Of a DNA stretch of 64,000 nucleotides, positions 27,829-36,627 are shown in pieces. The stretch is from Maribacter arcticus (lineage in GTDB: Bacteria > Bacteroidota > Bacteroidia > Flavobacteriales > Flavobacteriaceae). The notes beneath the pieces were generated by a model. It was given only the letters and a program-made list of their open reading frames with translations. It did no database searches and had not been told where the DNA came from. The stretch lies in the NCBI RefSeq assembly GCF_900167935.1, contig NZ_FUYL01000010.1, positions 1 through 64,000 on the forward strand, read 5' to 3'. A program made the translations under genes and the position numbers. Each line of letters starts with the position of its first letter. Positions within the stretch are counted from its first letter, which is position 1.

Positions 27829-29895
27829 TTAAACTGCTTTTTTTATTTTTAATTTGGAAGGAATAGTAAAATAAAAAGTAGTTCCTTTTTTTAAAACACT
27901 TTCTACCCATATTTTACCCCCATTCTTTTCTACCATTTCTTGACATAGGTATAATCCTAACCCAGTTCCTTTTTCATTATTAGTGCCGAAGGTAGATTCA
28001 TAATTATTTTTCTTAAATAGCCTATTTTGTGCTTCTAAATTCATTCCAACCCCATTATCTGATATCGAAAGCTGTAAATGGCCATCTTCTTCTATCCCAG
28101 AAATAGTAATACTACCATTAGAATTGGTGAATTTAATTGAATTGCTAAGTAGATTTCTTAATACAATATCTATATGTGCAGCATCACTGAAACTAACTAT
28201 GTCTTCAACGATTTCATTTATTATGTCAATTGATTTTTTATCTGCCAGTGGTTTTAGTAAACGAACGTTCTTTTGAACCAACCTATGAATATTGATATTC
28301 TTTGGCTCATGTGATGTACCACTAATTTGAGTTTTCCCCCATATTAATAGATTATCAAGCATTTCTGCTATCGAGCTTAGATCTTGCAGGGCTACTGGTA
28401 AAAATTTGTCTGAATCTTCTTTTGGCATTTGACCAAGTACATATAACTGCATTATTCCATGAAAGGAGTGAATAGGACCTCTTAAATCGTGTGCTATAAG
28501 TGAGAATAGTTTATCTTTTGTTGTATTACTTTCCTTTAATTCTAATTCTCTTTGGATTAATATTTGTTGCTTTTTTTGCAAAATCCCATTAAATTGCCCT
28601 TGAACCTTATAGTTTCTATAAATTAAAATAAACATTACTATGAGCAAGATGACTCCACCTGAGGCAATATAAGTAAGTGCTTGCTGGCTTGCTAATTCTC
28701 TATTTTTCTCGTCAAGTATTTGTTTTTTCTGAACTTCAAATTTTTGATTGCTTCGCAACATTTCCAAACCTTTCTTGAAGTTTTCTGAATCTGCCTCTTC
28801 ATTAAGTTTTAAGTAAATATCTTGATAATCTAAGGCTGTTTTATACTGTCCTTTTAATCTGTTAATTGTTGAAAGAGTTTTAGAAGACCTCATTAGTGCA
28901 TCTGGATAGTAGGAAGTTTTCGATTCTATATTAGCCTTTAATGCATAATGTTCTGCTGAATCAATCTTACCTAGCCCTATATAAGCTTCTGCCAAACCAT
29001 TATAGGTATTTAAGGAACCTGTAAAATAGTCTAAATCTTCACAGAGCAAATTACTTTCCATATACCATTCTAAGGCATTAGTATAATCTTTTTTTTCAAG
29101 AGCAATTATTCCTTTTACCTCATAGCAATAAGACAGCCAGTCCATTTCTCCTTCTTCGGTGAAAATTAACATTGCTTTATCTAATGCTTTATTGGCTTCT
29201 TTAAAATTATGCATATAAGCATTTGCAAATGCCATATTACTTAAGGTTCTAGCCAATGAAACTTCATCTTGATTTTCCTTAATATATCTTATGGAATTCT
29301 CATGAAAAGTAAGGGCAGTTTCATAGTCTTTAAGACCACTATACATAATTGCAATGTTATCATATAGAATAGACAACATTTTATTGTCGTTATTTTTTTT
29401 ACTCAATTCAATACCTTCCAAATAAAATTTTAGCGCATTATCTACATCACCATCGATTGAAAGGGTTGTTCCATAATTATTGAGAACAATAATTTTAAGT
29501 TGCTCGTATTTATATTTAGTTGAAAATGCTAATGCTGTATCGTAGGCATTTTTATACTTTTCTTTATTAGACATCTGAGAATAATAATCGCCTAAACGTA
29601 GATATGCATATCCTTCCCCTTTCTTATAATATGATTTTAAGCTTAAAGCTAATCCTTCGTTTGCTAATAGAAGGGTACTATCGATATTGATATGAATTTG
29701 TTCTTTTGCTAATTCAAATAATAAATCAATGTAAGCAGGGTTTTCATGATTAAAATCTGGAGATGTTTTTAGTTCTTCTATTTTTGTTTTAATTTTTTTT
29801 ACTGTTTGTCCATTAATATTAGATAAGACAATAAAATTAAGAGTAAATACTAACAGGTATATTTGAAAACTACCTTTAGAAAATTTATACTTCAT
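27829..29895 (-). CDS. TPR-containing membrane sensor histidine kinase
   Basis: A 688-residue hybrid of periplasmic TPR sensor and cytoplasmic kinase. A signal segment (1-30) is followed by several TPR repeats (to about 390), one membrane helix (near 405-425), a coiled coil, and a HisKA domain with His469 in LIAHDLRGPIHS. The HATPase domain has N, G1 and G2 boxes (LLSNSIKF, SDNGVGMN, GTGLGLYLCQEMV). No receiver or DNA-binding domain is fused, and no response regulator lies directly beside it, so its partner is elsewhere. A short inverted repeat (AGGTAA/TTACCT, 29914-29930) lies just upstream of the start. Confidence 0.92.
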   Translation of the reverse strand: MKYKFSKGSFQIYLLVFTLNFIVLSNINGQTVKKIKTKIEELKTSPDFNHENPAYIDLLFELAKEQIHINIDSTLLLANEGLALSLKSYYKKGEGYAYLRLGDYYSQMSNKEKYKNAYDTALAFSTKYKYEQLKIIVLNNYGTTLSIDGDVDNALKFYLEGIELSKKNNDNKMLSILYDNIAIMYSGLKDYETALTFHENSIRYIKENQDEVSLARTLSNMAFANAYMHNFKEANKALDKAMLIFTEEGEMDWLSYCYEVKGIIALEKKDYTNALEWYMESNLLCEDLDYFTGSLNTYNGLAEAYIGLGKIDSAEHYALKANIESKTSYYPDALMRSSKTLSTINRLKGQYKTALDYQDIYLKLNEEADSENFKKGLEMLRSNQKFEVQKKQILDEKNRELASQQALTYIASGGVILLIVMFILIYRNYKVQGQFNGILQKKQQILIQRELELKESNTTKDKLFSLIAHDLRGPIHSFHGIMQLYVLGQMPKEDSDKFLPVALQDLSSIAEMLDNLLIWGKTQISGTSHEPKNINIHRLVQKNVRLLKPLADKKSIDIINEIVEDIVSFSDAAHIDIVLRNLLSNSIKFTNSNGSITISGIEEDGHLQLSISDNGVGMNLEAQNRLFKKNNYESTFGTNNEKGTGLGLYLCQEMVEKNGGKIWVESVLKKGTTFYFTIPSKLKIKKAV

Positions 29896-30188
29896 AACAC
29901 TGGGGGAATTTCGAGGTAAATATATTACCTACTTTAGACCTTACCTTATTTATGTTGTGAAACATCTAATTTTGTATGTAATTTCCTACAAATTTACTTG
30001 TTGCGAATCTAATTGTAGTTTAAACCAGTGCATGTATTTTTTTAATTAAATTGAAATTTCAAGAGTATACAATGGAGTAAAAGGAAAAAATTATTTAATC
30101 TCTTTTAGCAAAAGGACAGACAGCAAGCAGGAAAAATGATTATTAATTGTTGATTTAAAACAAAAGACTTTTTATGTATTTACAATGG

Positions 30189-31022
30189 TTATGAGGAAAT
30201 TAATTGATTTTCTAAAAAGTTTTTCATGCCAATATTTAATTCATGTTGATTAGCTAATGGTTCTTTATTAAAAGGCATTTGTGGCATATAGGGGTAAGGT
30301 CCAAATTCTGGTGTTATACTTATTGCCTCCATTGCAGTATGTACATTAACTATACGTTGCCACCAAACTAAATATTGATTTAAATAACTTTTCCATTCTG
30401 GTGCAAACGGATTATTTACCTGTGCAGACTGTTCAAAACCAACACGGGCATGAATGTGCTTAATGTGGGGAATAATTTTTTCAAGGATATGTTCTTGATC
30501 TTGTAACATACTTTCTGAAACCACACACCAATGCGATAAATCACCCACTAATTTTAATTGTGGATATTTTTCTAAATAACAAAGGGTAGTGGCGGAATGA
30601 AAGGTAAAGCGACCCCTGTGAATTTCATGATAAACAGGAATGTTGTTTTGCTTAGAAAAGCTTTCTATTGCTTCAATTACCAAGCAATTATCTTTAAATG
30701 AAAAGTGGTCTTTTCCGGTATGGGAATTAATAAAATTTGGATAGTAAGGCAACATACGTTCTAGCTGAGTCAACACATTTAGAATATATGCTTCCACCGT
30801 TTCCAATTTTACAGGTAATACTTGCTGTAAAACGCAAATAAAATTTGGATTTTGCTCTCGTGATTTTTCCAAACCTCTCAAAAATTCTTTTTCAAAGGTT
30901 TCATCTTCGGGAAGATTAATTTCAACTCCTTGAAAACCTTTTATCTTTACAAGTTCAAAAAAATCTGAAGCAGATAAATTATCACTTCCCCAATGCGGAT
31001 ATAGATAGTTAATTTTCTTCAT
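30189..31022 (-). CDS. Sugar phosphate isomerase/epimerase
   Basis: A 277-residue cytoplasmic TIM-barrel protein of the AP-endonuclease-2/xylose isomerase-like group. Metal-site blocks are visible: GVEINLPEDE, NSHTGKDHF, VYHEIHRGRFTFH, LVGDLSHWC and HIHARVGFEQ. Unlike the isomerase at 14215 it has no signal. Its ATG directly abuts the TAA of the upstream phytanoyl-CoA dioxygenase-like gene, so the two are almost certainly co-translated. The pair diverges from an AraC regulator at 31961, which probably controls it. The sugar or polyol handled is unknown. Confidence 0.88.
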   Translation of the reverse strand: MKKINYLYPHWGSDNLSASDFFELVKIKGFQGVEINLPEDETFEKEFLRGLEKSREQNPNFICVLQQVLPVKLETVEAYILNVLTQLERMLPYYPNFINSHTGKDHFSFKDNCLVIEAIESFSKQNNIPVYHEIHRGRFTFHSATTLCYLEKYPQLKLVGDLSHWCVVSESMLQDQEHILEKIIPHIKHIHARVGFEQSAQVNNPFAPEWKSYLNQYLVWWQRIVNVHTAMEAISITPEFGPYPYMPQMPFNKEPLANQHELNIGMKNFLENQLISS

Positions 31023-31829
31023 TTAATATAGAACAGGGTTCAAGGGTGAATTAATGGTTTCTCCAATTTGGACACCAGGACACCAAGTATCCCAATCATT
31101 CTGTTGACCATCATTACTTGGCTTTTTTAATTTCATATCCTTATCCATATAAATAACGGTCATTACCTTACGCATTTCTTGAGTTGTATTCGCTCCTGCA
31201 CGGTGAAATACCCAACCGGAATGAAAACTGACCTCCCCAACATCAAAAGGCTCTATAATAAGTTTAAAATCGGTTACTCTCAATCTTTTTTGTATGGCCT
31301 TTTCACTTTCATCACTTATAGAAAGGTCTCTGCCATCCATAATTTCATGGCTTCCAGCACTAAACTCTAAAGGCCCCATAGTTAAAGGGGTTTCCTGCAA
31401 CGGAATCCAGGCTGTGACGGTTTTATCTGTTTGTAAGGGCCAATAATACTGATCGGCATGCCATGGAGTAATACCGCCACCTGCTTCCTTAAATAAAGCT
31501 TGATCATGGTATAGACGAACACCATCTACTTGCATAAGTTCAGTTGCTATTTGTGCCAATCTTTTTGAGAATATTAGCGGTTTTATGGTTTCATCCTCTT
31601 TCCACAAATTGAATAACTGTACAAATGCCTTTCCATAAGTATCTCTTTTATCTAAAGGCTTTGGTTCTGCGTTCAATTCTGTTACTTTTTTTGAAACGAT
31701 ACCATTAAAATATGATAGGGTCTCTTCATCAAATACATTTTTTAATTTAATGTAACGGTATGTACTATAAAAATCAATCTGATCCTTTGTTAGGGTATAT
31801 GGCTTATCAATTAATCCATGGTTTTTCAT
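31023..31829 (-). CDS. Phytanoyl-CoA dioxygenase-family protein
   Basis: A 268-residue Fe(II)/2-oxoglutarate-dependent oxygenase. The facial triad is visible: His124 and Asp126 in TPWHADQYYW and His209 in GWVFHRAG, with Arg220 as likely 2-oxoglutarate ligand. It hydroxylates an unknown substrate, not necessarily phytanoyl-CoA. It is the first gene of a two-gene unit with the isomerase and is divergent from the AraC regulator across a 131-bp region. Together they may form a small catabolic pathway for a hydroxylated or methylated sugar or polyol (inference). Confidence 0.9.
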   Translation of the reverse strand: MKNHGLIDKPYTLTKDQIDFYSTYRYIKLKNVFDEETLSYFNGIVSKKVTELNAEPKPLDKRDTYGKAFVQLFNLWKEDETIKPLIFSKRLAQIATELMQVDGVRLYHDQALFKEAGGGITPWHADQYYWPLQTDKTVTAWIPLQETPLTMGPLEFSAGSHEIMDGRDLSISDESEKAIQKRLRVTDFKLIIEPFDVGEVSFHSGWVFHRAGANTTQEMRKVMTVIYMDKDMKLKKPSNDGQQNDWDTWCPGVQIGETINSPLNPVLY

Positions 31830-31960
31830 ACTGTATACTATTTAGAGATGTGAAATTATGATGTTAACCTTGATAATAGTTTTTCTATTTTAACCAATAC
31901 TATGCGTATCTAAACTTTAATTACTTAAATTAACTTAAATAATTGTTCATATAAGCTATA

Positions 31961-32794
31961 ATGAAGCCTGTTGTCGAAAATATCGGTTTACAAAAATCAA
32001 AAAAATCTTTTCATTTTTTTAAATTAGAAGAAACCCAGTTTAAACCATTTTGGCATTATCATCCAGAGTTAGAACTTACACTTATTACTAAAGGTTGTGG
32101 TACTCGTTTTGTTGGAAATAGTATTCTTCCCTATTCTAAAAATGATTTAGTGCTTATGGGAGCGAATCTTCCTCATAATTACGCATCTCTAAATTATAAT
32201 GAACAGGAGCGGCAAGGTGCCATTGTACTGCAATTTCCTTCCCATATATTTAATTCGTTTAAGGAATGTGAACTACTTCATGTTTTATACAGTGAAGCTG
32301 AAAGAGGTATTCAATTCATTGAACCCAAGGTAAATATTCTTCAATTGATACATGATTTTGAAGGTGTAACCACAACGGAACAGGTAGCTGTTTTGCTTCA
32401 AATATTGCATCAATTATTTCATCATAAAAATAGAAAGTATCTGGCTTCCTCAACATACAAGCATCAAATAGTAAGTGCTAAATCTCAAGATAAAATTAAA
32501 ACTATTACCACGTATATTCTCGAGAATTTAGACAAAAAACTAACTGTAAAAGAGATGGCAGATATATCTAACATGGTAGAACAATCTTTCTGTAGATGGT
32601 TTAAAAAGGCTGTAGGACATTCCTTTGTCACATTTTTAAATTCATCTAGAATTGAACAAGCCTGTATGTATTTATCAACTTCAGATAAATACATACAGGC
32701 CATTGCTTTTGATTGTGGTTTTGAAAGTGTGTCTCATTTTAATCGCACTTTCAAAAAACTGAAAGGAATAAGTCCGAGAGAATTCAGAGCTTAA
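31961..32794 (+). CDS. AraC-family transcriptional regulator
   Basis: A 277-residue regulator with an N-terminal cupin sensor (FWHYHPELELTLITKG...) and a C-terminal AraC/XylS double helix-turn-helix (about 178-277) ending in FDCGFESVSHFNRTFKKLKGISPREFRA. It is divergent from the PhyH-isomerase pair and probably activates it in response to a small ligand. Its coding sequence contains a perfect 17-bp inverted repeat (32660-32700) in the helix-turn-helix region, discussed as a finding. It converges on the DUF4494 gene with an 8-bp gap. Confidence 0.92.
   Translation: MKPVVENIGLQKSKKSFHFFKLEETQFKPFWHYHPELELTLITKGCGTRFVGNSILPYSKNDLVLMGANLPHNYASLNYNEQERQGAIVLQFPSHIFNSFKECELLHVLYSEAERGIQFIEPKVNILQLIHDFEGVTTTEQVAVLLQILHQLFHHKNRKYLASSTYKHQIVSAKSQDKIKTITTYILENLDKKLTVKEMADISNMVEQSFCRWFKKAVGHSFVTFLNSSRIEQACMYLSTSDKYIQAIAFDCGFESVSHFNRTFKKLKGISPREFRA
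32660..32700. repeat. Perfect 17-bp inverted repeat inside the AraC gene
   Basis: GCCTGTATGTATTTATC (32660-32676) is exactly reverse-complementary to 32684-32700, with a 7-nt loop AACTTCA. It lies wholly within coding sequence for the first DNA-recognition region. Confidence 0.97.
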
Positions 32795-32802
32795 ACTTTG
32801 AC

Positions 32803-33354
32803 TTATGCCTCAGTTTCAGCTTCAATAGGTTCTTCTTCAATAACTTCTGCCACTGCAGGTACTGAATCTTTTAAAATATTAAATTTTTCCACACGTGCCA
32901 TATCATCCTCTTCACCTGAAAAATATGGAAATACATCCATAATAGGTGATTCTGAAATGGCAGGTACAGTATACTCACCCATAGTATCTTTCATTACACT
33001 AATGGTATTGTCATACGCTTCTTTAACATCATTTGCCTGTATCAGCAAATACATATTTGTCTTACGTTCTTTACCGCTTTCTTCATCAAAGGCAATTAAA
33101 GAAACTCTAGATTTAAACCATCGGTCTGAATTCTCAAAAGGATGAATTTCTGCATAGTTAGCTACTTTAATATTCGTGATTTTAATTTCATCACTATCAC
33201 TTAAATAAGCCGACATTTCTTCGGTAATTCTACTTTCGGCCTCTGTATACGAAATTGCATCGACCAAAAAAGGTTCTGTTTTTACTTTTTGCGTACCTGA
33301 AGCTTCATCAAGTTTTCTATATTTTACTTTACACTCGTACCAAGTGGCGCTCAT
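32803..33354 (-). CDS. DUF4494 domain-containing protein
   Basis: A 183-residue protein. The start SATWYECKVKYRKLDE and the internal EAESRITEEMSAYLSDSDEIKITN block are typical of the DUF4494 family, which is almost confined to Bacteroidota. It has no signal peptide and the function is unknown. The ATG at 33354 is favoured over one at 33378 because a -7 box lies at 33376-33383. The C-terminus is acidic (EVIEEEPIEAETEA). Confidence 0.85.
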   Translation of the reverse strand: MSATWYECKVKYRKLDEASGTQKVKTEPFLVDAISYTEAESRITEEMSAYLSDSDEIKITNIKVANYAEIHPFENSDRWFKSRVSLIAFDEESGKERKTNMYLLIQANDVKEAYDNTISVMKDTMGEYTVPAISESPIMDVFPYFSGEEDDMARVEKFNILKDSVPAVAEVIEEEPIEAETEA

Positions 33355-33375
33355 ATTATTTTGTTTTAGGGGTGT

Positions 33376-33383
33376 CAAATATA
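33376..33383 (-). promoter_or_regulatory. -7 box of the DUF4494 gene
   Basis: On the minus strand the sequence is TATATTTG, matching TAnnTTTG, with a leader of about 17 nt to the ATG at 33354. Confidence 0.55.
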
Positions 33384-33545
33384 AGTTTTAGCCATAGTTC
33401 TTACGGTTAAAAAAGAGGATAGATATTCACAAAATTTCAGTTAAGTACATATTACTTTTATCCTGAGGGGGTTATAAATTTTAATAATGAGTTTTAATCT
33501 TGGGATTGCATTTAATCATCTTTAAATTGAATAAAACACATCAGT

Positions 33546-34319
33546 TTACATAGTAAATGTGAAGCCGAAACTCAAGTTAGAAGAGCGGTCATTTTCCGCC
33601 GTAGGCGAAAAACTGCTATAGAAATAATTATAAAGTGCAGATAAACTTATTACTTCTGTTATTGGCAATTCGGCTTTTAATTGACACAATATGCGATGAT
33701 TAGCAATTTGTTGATATAACGGTTGAAAGTATACTGTTCCTGTTAAATCTAATCGTGTTTTTTTAAATGATTGATTTATGGAAAGGTAACTACTGTTTCT
33801 GTGATTATAAAAAAGTTCATTGGTGACATCAATCTTTTCAATTTCGTACATATATGCATTTCCAAAATAAGCCTTCGTAGTTTCTGTTGAAATCATTTTT
33901 AAACGAATGCCTGCACCGATTAAATTTCGACTAGTAATGGTCAATAATTTATTATTCTGGTTTTGGATGAACGCCTCTAATCTAAAGAGTTCTGATATTT
34001 TTTGATTGTAGCGAAAATGAAAAAACCATGAGTTCTGAAAATCTTGATCTTGACTTCTAATAAGATTATAGTTACCAATGAAAAAGTATATTTTTTTTAA
34101 ATCTTTAGACTTTAATTGAGTGGTAATGTTTGAACCTATTTGAAAAATATAGTCTCCATTATTATCTGTATAATTAGCTAAGACATCACTTTTAAGTGCA
34201 AACCGGGTAGAATCTTTCTGCATTCTTTTCGACTCTATATTCACCAATTGTCCATATGCATTTTGACTAATCGTTTGAAAAATGAAAAAGAAAAATAGGA
34301 TTCTGAAAATGCTCATCAC
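33546..34319 (-). CDS. DUF481-like outer-membrane beta-barrel protein
   Basis: A 257-residue exported protein with a signal peptide (about 1-23, ending AYGQ). Alternating hydrophobic strands (FRLEAFIQNQNNKLLTITSRNLIGAGIRLK, LSFGFTFTM at the end) indicate a beta barrel. The EAF/RNLIGAG blocks resemble the DUF481/YdiY salt-induced porin-like family; a DUF2490 assignment cannot be excluded. Its function is unknown. It lies downstream of the LytTR regulator on the same strand with an 83-bp gap, so co-transcription with the LytS/LytTR pair is possible. Confidence 0.7.
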   Translation of the reverse strand: MMSIFRILFFFFIFQTISQNAYGQLVNIESKRMQKDSTRFALKSDVLANYTDNNGDYIFQIGSNITTQLKSKDLKKIYFFIGNYNLIRSQDQDFQNSWFFHFRYNQKISELFRLEAFIQNQNNKLLTITSRNLIGAGIRLKMISTETTKAYFGNAYMYEIEKIDVTNELFYNHRNSSYLSINQSFKKTRLDLTGTVYFQPLYQQIANHRILCQLKAELPITEVISLSALYNYFYSSFSPTAENDRSSNLSFGFTFTM

Positions 34320-34402
34320 TTGGTTTTAAAACTAGCGGGCAAAGTTATAAAAACATTGTGAAAATTAGAGTGAAGTAGATTAAGAATACTATGTAGAATA
34401 GC

Positions 34403-35074
34403 CTAAAATAATTCTTGCTTTACAAAATCAAAATACGAATCGCTTACAGGTATATTTAATTTATCTAGATAAAGGTCTCTACCTTTTAAGCCAGTCACTT
34501 TTGTTTTGTTAATGATATAAGACCTATGAACGCGAATGAATTGGTTACTAGGCAACTCTTTCTCTACTGTTTTTAAACGTTGGTTGCTAATGATTTTTTT
34601 GTCAATCATATGAAAAGTAACATATTCACTATCACTTTCGACAAATAGAATATCCTCGTATTTCACTTTATATAAATCATATCCAGATTTTATAGTAAAA
34701 AATTCAGACCCTTCTATTTCGCCTATTTTAACTTTATATACTGCGGTAACAAAACGTTCAAAAGTTATCGGTTTTAACAGGTAATCCAAAGCATTTAATT
34801 CATACCCTTCTAATGCGAATTGAGAATAGGCAGTAGTAAAAATTATCTTAGTATTTGAATTTACCATTTTAGCAAACTCGGTTCCTTTTATCTCTGGCAT
34901 TTGAATGTCCAAGAACAAAAGGTCTACCTTTTGCTCTTTCATTAGCGGTAATGCTTCTAAAGGGTTTTCAGCTTCACCTACCAGGTTTAAAAAATCTATC
35001 TTTTCTATATATGTTATTAGCAGGGTACGTGCCAATTCTTCATCATCTACTACTATACAATTTATACTAGTCAT
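34403..35074 (-). CDS. LytTR-family response regulator
   Basis: A 223-residue regulator: a receiver domain (1-120) with phospho-acceptor Asp in LLFLDIQMPEIKG and Thr/Ala in TTAYS, then a LytTR DNA-binding domain (about 125-223). It overlaps the start of the histidine kinase reading by 8 bp (kinase first, regulator second), so the two are translationally coupled. Probable targets are the divergent EF-hand/YHYH/MORN/SCO operon or the downstream barrel (inference). Confidence 0.93.
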   Translation of the reverse strand: MTSINCIVVDDEELARTLLITYIEKIDFLNLVGEAENPLEALPLMKEQKVDLLFLDIQMPEIKGTEFAKMVNSNTKIIFTTAYSQFALEGYELNALDYLLKPITFERFVTAVYKVKIGEIEGSEFFTIKSGYDLYKVKYEDILFVESDSEYVTFHMIDKKIISNQRLKTVEKELPSNQFIRVHRSYIINKTKVTGLKGRDLYLDKLNIPVSDSYFDFVKQELF

Positions 35075-36029
35075 GTAACTGTAGTTTTAAATTCACTTTA
35101 AATGCTTGACTGGTCTCATTGATTTCCAATTTGTGCCTTTCTGGGTATAATATAGCCAAACGTTTCTTAACATTATCTATGCCTATTCCACCAACAGCAT
35201 CTGTTACCACTGGAGTGGTTGGTTTACTGTTTTCAATTTCAAAATCTATTTGGTTAGTACTTGCCGTAAGTTTAATATGAATAAAAGTATCCGTTATTTT
35301 TTCAATATTACTATGCTTTAAGGCATTTTCCAAAAAAGGAATCAATAACATGGGTACTATTTGTACATCCTGATTTTCTATAGAAAATAAAGTGGTTATA
35401 GGATATGTTTTGCTACTCTTCAGTGAAAATAATTTTATATAATTTTCAATATAATCTATCTCATTATAGAGAGGTACAATTTCTTGTTCGCATTCGTAAA
35501 GAACATAACGAAGCATGTCAGACAAATAACTAATACTTTTTTGAGTTCTTCCAGAATCTATGGCAGATAAGGCATAAATATTATTTAAAGCATTAAATAA
35601 AAAATGCGGATTAATCTGCGATTTCAATAGTTTCAATTCTGTTTGTAAAGCGTCATTTTTATTAATGATTATTTCCTCTTCTTTACGTTGAGCTAACATA
35701 AATATTTCTACCAACGTAGCAATAACATAGGCTATGGCTATTAATAACAAATTGATGAAAAATTTTGACGGCGGTCTACGAATACTATCTAAAGGCGGTC
35801 CATTTTCAAATCTAGGTCCTGGCCCAGGTCTAGCACCTGGTCCGGGTCTTATTGTTGATTCGGGTCCTAATATAGCTTCTGGAATTATGTTCGTCAAAAT
35901 CAAGGTAACCACAATGATTGTTGCTATAGAAACGAGTGTAAAAGGTATATACTTTTTCTTAAATAGTAGAAGGGGAACTGTATAGTAAATTAAGATGGCG
36001 ATTACAAAAATTTGAAATAATAGTACCAT
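35067..36029 (-). CDS. LytS-type sensor histidine kinase (5' end disrupted)
   Basis: The 320-residue reading starts at an internal ATG. It has membrane helices, an extracytoplasmic Pro-Gly-rich loop (RPGPGARPGPGPRF), a coiled coil and the LytS-type kinase core with LLKSQINPHFLFNALNNIY and an N-box LLIPFLENALKHS. Upstream the same frame continues to an ATG at 36137 coding MNRHKNFLFHVALWLLIWSTA, the expected first membrane helix, but a TGA at 36072-36074 interrupts it at codon 22. So the kinase has lost its first helix, unless the stop is read through or is a sequence error. It may still fold from the internal start. Confidence 0.85.
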   Translation of the reverse strand: MVLLFQIFVIAILIYYTVPLLLFKKKYIPFTLVSIATIIVVTLILTNIIPEAILGPESTIRPGPGARPGPGPRFENGPPLDSIRRPPSKFFINLLLIAIAYVIATLVEIFMLAQRKEEEIIINKNDALQTELKLLKSQINPHFLFNALNNIYALSAIDSGRTQKSISYLSDMLRYVLYECEQEIVPLYNEIDYIENYIKLFSLKSSKTYPITTLFSIENQDVQIVPMLLIPFLENALKHSNIEKITDTFIHIKLTASTNQIDFEIENSKPTTPVVTDAVGGIGIDNVKKRLAILYPERHKLEINETSQAFKVNLKLQLHD

Positions 36030-36137
36030 TCCATTCTCACCTACAAATTGAAAATCACTACCACTAAAAATTCATGCCGTTGACCAAATCAGCAGCCATA
36101 AGGCTACATGAAATAAAAAATTCTTATGTCTGTTCAT
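36030..36137 (-). pseudogene. Severed N-terminus of the LytS-type kinase
   Basis: The frame that leads into the kinase reads ATG at 36137, a hydrophobic first helix, then TGA at codon 22 (likely from TGG, Trp), then 14 further codons (IFSGSDFQFVGENG) before the internal ATG at 36029. It shows a nonsense mutation rather than a non-coding leader. Confidence 0.7.
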
Positions 36138-36287
36138 GATGCAAATAAAAGGAATAATAATTCAAACATACCTTATAAACATGGCTTTAAACAGGTGATG
36201 TCAAAGTGTTCACCATGCATATAGTGTCTTTCACTTAAAAGTAAACGGCAAACACTTAATGCGCTCATATTACATAGAAGTTTCCTA

Positions 36288-36295
36288 CATCTTTG
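36288..36295 (+). promoter_or_regulatory. -7 box of the EF-hand/YHYH/MORN/SCO operon
   Basis: CATCTTTG (one mismatch to TAnnTTTG) lies 32 bp before the ATG at 36328. Upstream are two inverted copies of a heptamer, AAGTGTT (36204-36210) and AACACTT (36251-36257), which could bind the divergent LytTR regulator, though this is weak evidence. Confidence 0.4.
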
Positions 36296-36327
36296 TAATC
36301 GAATATTAGTTATTAAAATTAAAACAT

Positions 36328-36609
36328 ATGAAACGTATTACTTTAAAAACAGGATTATTATTTGCCATGTTAGTTGCATTTGGCACCTTGGGTGTTAACG
36401 CACAGTCTAAAGGTGAAAGAAAAGAACCACCAACGTTCACTGAACTTTTAAAACAAATGGATAAAAATGAAGACGGTCAACTTTCTAAGAACGAAGTAAA
36501 AGGACCTTTAAAAAATGATTTCGATAAGATTGATGCTGATGAAGATGGTTTTATTACAAAAGAAGAATTAGAAAAAGCACCGAAGCCAAAAGGGCCTAAA
36601 AGAAATTAA
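36328..36609 (+). CDS. Secreted EF-hand protein
   Basis: A 93-residue exported protein with a signal peptide (1-26, ending VNAQ). It carries two EF-hand calcium loops, DKNEDGQLSKNE and DADEDGFITKEE, and a Lys/Pro-rich tail. It is probably a calcium-binding envelope protein. It heads a tightly packed operon (gaps of 18 bp and less) with a YHYH lipoprotein, a MORN lipoprotein and a SCO protein. The operon is divergent from a LytS/LytTR two-component system, which is a plausible regulator. Confidence 0.88.
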   Translation: MKRITLKTGLLFAMLVAFGTLGVNAQSKGERKEPPTFTELLKQMDKNEDGQLSKNEVKGPLKNDFDKIDADEDGFITKEELEKAPKPKGPKRN

Positions 36610-36627
36610 TATTAAAATAAAATAATT

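Noticed and set aside
32660..32700. Terminal repeat of an insertion sequence or a transcription terminator
   Set aside because: It lies in the middle of an intact coding sequence, has no T tract and no transposase is near.
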